A stretch of 64,000 bases of DNA, taken from Thermospira aquatica. Lineage in GTDB: Bacteria; Spirochaetota; Brevinematia; Brevinematales; Thermospiraceae. The stretch lies in the NCBI RefSeq assembly GCF_023525255.1, contig NZ_CP073355.1, forward strand, positions 1,240,001 through 1,304,000, given 5' to 3'. The translations under genes and the position numbers were made by a program. Shown here piece after piece: positions 61,746-64,000 of this stretch. Numbering within the stretch: position 1 is the first letter of the stretch; each line of letters begins with the position of its first letter. The notes beneath the pieces were generated by a model, which had not been told where the DNA came from, did no database searches, and was given only the letters and a program-made list of their open reading frames with translations.

Positions 61746-63821
61746 ATGGCAACGGAACCGAGAAGTCTTTTTTCTACGATTCTTGATGAATTTCCTATGG
61801 CGATTGCTGTGGTAGTGATTGTGTTGATGATGGTGATACCACTTCCAGCATGGATTCTTGATATGATGCTGGCGGTCAATCTGGCAGTGAGCTTAATGAT
61901 TATTCTCAGTACTTTGTCTATTCGCAGACCGGCAGATTTTCATACCTTCCCAACCTTGATTCTTTTGACAACCATCTTTGGACTGGGACTGAATGTCTCT
62001 TCAACGCGTCTTATCCTCAGTCAGGGGACAGCCTTTCAGGGCAAGATTATTCGCGCTTTTGGAGAGTTTGTGGTTGGGGGGAATTACTGGATTGGTATTA
62101 CCATATTTGTTGTGCTTCTTGCTATCCAGTTTCTTGTGATTACCAAGGGTGCGAGTCGCGTGTCAGAGGTGGCTGCCAGGTTTACCCTGGATGCTATGCC
62201 AGCAAAACAGCTTTCTATCGACAGCGATCTCAATGCGGGTTTGATTACAGAAGAGGAAGCACGGAAACGTCGTGAAGAGGTACGTCAGGAAGCGGATTTC
62301 TACGGGGCTATGGACGGTTCTTCCAAGTTTGTTTCAGGAAATGTGAAGGTGGCGCTGGTGATTACCCTTGTGGATATTATCATGGGTTTGGTGATAGGAA
62401 CAATTGTTCGTGGTGAAGACCTTGCAACGGCTGCTGCCACCTATACGCTTTTGACAATTGGTGATGGTTTGGTTTCCCAGATACCGGCTCTGCTTATTTC
62501 CACGGCAACAGGTATCATTGTTACCCGATCGGCTTCTCAGGAACGATTTGGTAAGAATGTGGTAAAACAGATTGCCTCGACGTCTTCAAGTCTGTATATC
62601 ACCGGTGGTGTACTTGGCGTGATGGCGTTTCTTCCCGGTTTTCCTACCTTGATCATGCTTTTGTTAGGGGGAGGACTGGCAGCCCTTGGATACACTCTCC
62701 AATCGGCTCAGGTACAACAAGAGGTGAAAAAACAACAGGAAACCAAGGCTAAACAGACCGCCGAACAGACGACAACCGTTGAGGATATTGTCAAGGTTGA
62801 TCCGATGAACCTTGAGATAGGGTACAATTTGATTCCATTGGTAGATAAGCAGCAGGGAGGCGATCTCCTTGATCGTATTCGGATGATTCGTAAGCGTATA
62901 GGGCTTGATCTGGGTGTCCTTGTTCCCCCCATTCGCATCGTGGACAATGTGGCTCTTGATGCCTCGGAATACGTGATCAAGATTCGCGGGATTGATATAG
63001 CACGGGGCAAAGTCTATCCCAACAAGTTTCTTGCTATGAATGCTCGTCTGGATCTGGATGCTATCGATGGTATTACGGTGAAAGAACCAGCTTTTGGTCT
63101 GCCGGCAAAATGGATATCTTCCGAAGAAAGGGTCAAAGCGGAATCTATGGGATTTTCAGTATATGATGCCCCTGCTGTTATTGCTACCCACCTGACCGAG
63201 GTGATCAAGCGCAATGCAGCCTCCCTCTTAACACGTCAGGATACCCAGGCGATGCTTGATGCTATTCGCAAGGAATATCCCGTCGTGGTGGATGAGGTGC
63301 TCAAGCATATGAGTATCGGAGATATTCAGAAGGTACTGCAGGGGCTTCTCCGTGAGGGTGTCCGTATTCGCAATATGGTGACAATTCTTGAGACACTTTC
63401 GGACTATGGGGCTGCAACCAAGAATATTGACACGCTTGTTGAATACGTGCGTCAAGCGCTGGCGAAACAGATTGTTACGAACTATGTTGACGAAAAGAAC
63501 ACCATCAAGGCTGTGATGCTTGATCCTGAACTTGAAGAGATCTTACAGGATTCTATCTACGAACAGCAAAATGCCTCCTACGCTAACCTGGATCCCGAGA
63601 TTATGAATCATTTTGTTCAGGAGGCATCTCAGATTATCGACAATGCCCTGCAGAATGGCTATACGCCGGTTATTCTCTGTTCTCAGAAGGTTCGTCGTCT
63701 TGTTCGTGAGATGATTGAGAGAATATTTCCCTCTGTGGGAGTGCTTTCGTATTCGGAGATTCCTGTCGATGTTTCTGTGGATCAGATAGGGATGATCAGT
63801 CTACCAAGGGTAGCCTCATGA
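61746..63821 (+). CDS. flhA: Flagellar export protein FlhA
   Basis: 691 residues, full length. N-terminal membrane half: MVIPLPAWILDMMLAVNLAV, FPTLILLTTIFGLGLNVSST, the FHIPEP-like stretch VVGGNYWIGITIFVVLLAIQ and VSEVAARFTLDAMPAKQLSI. Cytoplasmic docking half: RIRMIRKRIGLDLGVLVPPI and RLVREMIERIFPSVGVLSYS. Nonameric ring and chaperone dock of the export apparatus. 9 nt after flhB. Confidence 0.97.
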   Translation: MATEPRSLFSTILDEFPMAIAVVVIVLMMVIPLPAWILDMMLAVNLAVSLMIILSTLSIRRPADFHTFPTLILLTTIFGLGLNVSSTRLILSQGTAFQGKIIRAFGEFVVGGNYWIGITIFVVLLAIQFLVITKGASRVSEVAARFTLDAMPAKQLSIDSDLNAGLITEEEARKRREEVRQEADFYGAMDGSSKFVSGNVKVALVITLVDIIMGLVIGTIVRGEDLATAAATYTLLTIGDGLVSQIPALLISTATGIIVTRSASQERFGKNVVKQIASTSSSLYITGGVLGVMAFLPGFPTLIMLLLGGGLAALGYTLQSAQVQQEVKKQQETKAKQTAEQTTTVEDIVKVDPMNLEIGYNLIPLVDKQQGGDLLDRIRMIRKRIGLDLGVLVPPIRIVDNVALDASEYVIKIRGIDIARGKVYPNKFLAMNARLDLDAIDGITVKEPAFGLPAKWISSEERVKAESMGFSVYDAPAVIATHLTEVIKRNAASLLTRQDTQAMLDAIRKEYPVVVDEVLKHMSIGDIQKVLQGLLREGVRIRNMVTILETLSDYGAATKNIDTLVEYVRQALAKQIVTNYVDEKNTIKAVMLDPELEEILQDSIYEQQNASYANLDPEIMNHFVQEASQIIDNALQNGYTPVILCSQKVRRLVREMIERIFPSVGVLSYSEIPVDVSVDQIGMISLPRVAS

Positions 63822-63822
63822 G

Positions 63823-63851
63823 TTGCGTAAATAACGAAAATATGATATAAT
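63823..63851 (+). promoter_or_regulatory. Candidate promoter before the last gene
   Basis: TTGCGT (63823-63828), 17 bp, TATAAT (63846-63851), 24 nt upstream of the ATG at 63876. It may give the next gene its own start in addition to readthrough from flhA. Confidence 0.5.
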
Positions 63852-63875
63852 AGAGAGAGTGAGAAGGGAGGATAT

Positions 63876-64000
63876 ATGGAGTACCGTAGTTATGAAGGTC
63901 GAACGCGCAAAGAAGCTATTGATCGTATGTTTGATGAAGCCATCAGGGAGAATCGCCTCAATGAAACGCAGCTTTTACGTGTGACAAGTCGGGAGGTTCG
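63876..64000 (+). CDS. flhF: Start of a probable flhF (3' partial)
   Basis: The frame begins MEYRSYEGRTRKEAIDRMFD after GGGAGG and runs off the window edge (41 codons). The short N-terminal pattern (beta strand, then an amphipathic helix R..EAIDRMFDEAI) fits the variable N-domain of FlhF, the GTPase that follows flhA in spirochaetes. A Jag/KhpB N-domain is an alternative. Assignment leans mainly on gene order. Confidence 0.45.
   Translation, partial: MEYRSYEGRTRKEAIDRMFDEAIRENRLNETQLLRVTSREV

Noticed and set aside
1-64000. tRNA or rRNA genes
   Set aside because: I looked through the intergenic gaps for cloverleaf patterns and rRNA-like stretches by eye and saw none; short or odd tRNAs could be missed without a covariance-model search.

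Overview
The window looks like a chromosomal segment of a spirochaete. The evidence is a flagellar export cluster in the order fliP-fliQ-fliR-flhB-flhA, many lipoboxes of the spirochaete style, TPR-rich envelope proteins, and a fused str-S10-spc-alpha ribosomal cluster. A deep-branching lineage such as Brevinematales is a guess that the sequence alone cannot confirm. Base composition is moderately AT-rich. Most genes have clear GGAGG-type ribosome binding sites and many have sigma70-type promoters (TTGACA/TATAAT, 16-18 bp spacers).

Layout. 1-1.5 kb: the 3' end of a surface or secreted protein and a short SSB. 1.6-4.6 kb: a modular array of a 19-nt interspersed repeat, interrupted by a decayed IS1634-like element. 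4.7-6.6 kb: a periplasmic TPR protein and PurM. 7.1-25.4 kb: one long co-directional translation cluster, rpsL to rplQ, including fusA, tuf, secY, adk, infA and rpoA; rpmD and map are missing from their usual places. 25.4-32.1 kb: a membrane protein, a leucine-rich repeat protein, and two minus-strand envelope/signalling operons (HD-GYP regulator with TPR lipoproteins; CsgG/FlgO-like protein with a putative outer-membrane protein). 32.3-35.6 kb: a PHP-glycosyltransferase fusion, TrpF and a small ferredoxin. 36-47 kb: carbohydrate genes on the minus strand: a pullulanase/isoamylase-like lipoprotein, a Na+/solute symporter, a fused GalT-GalK enzyme in an operon with an FMN-type glutamate synthase, and an alpha-amylase lipoprotein. 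47.1-47.8 kb: a second, denser array of the 19-nt repeat. 47.9-53.4 kb: a complete oligopeptide/dipeptide ABC transporter operon. 53.5-58.5 kb: a nested mobile-element island, with two IS256-family copies around about 1 kb of cargo (a 5'-truncated gltD and a secreted protein), the second copy split by a decayed integrase-core IS. 58.7-64 kb: the flagellar type III export genes and the start of a probable flhF.

The amylase, pullulanase-like enzyme, galactose enzyme and symporter suggest uptake and use of plant or microbial polysaccharide sugars, alongside peptide import. The main unexplained feature is the 19-nt repeat (consensus ACTGCAACAAGGTAATAGC). About 34 copies occur in two intergenic arrays. 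Modules start with an inverted copy followed by forward copies every 30-40 bp, and they are separated by gaps that are often about 70 nt. I do not recognise this architecture.
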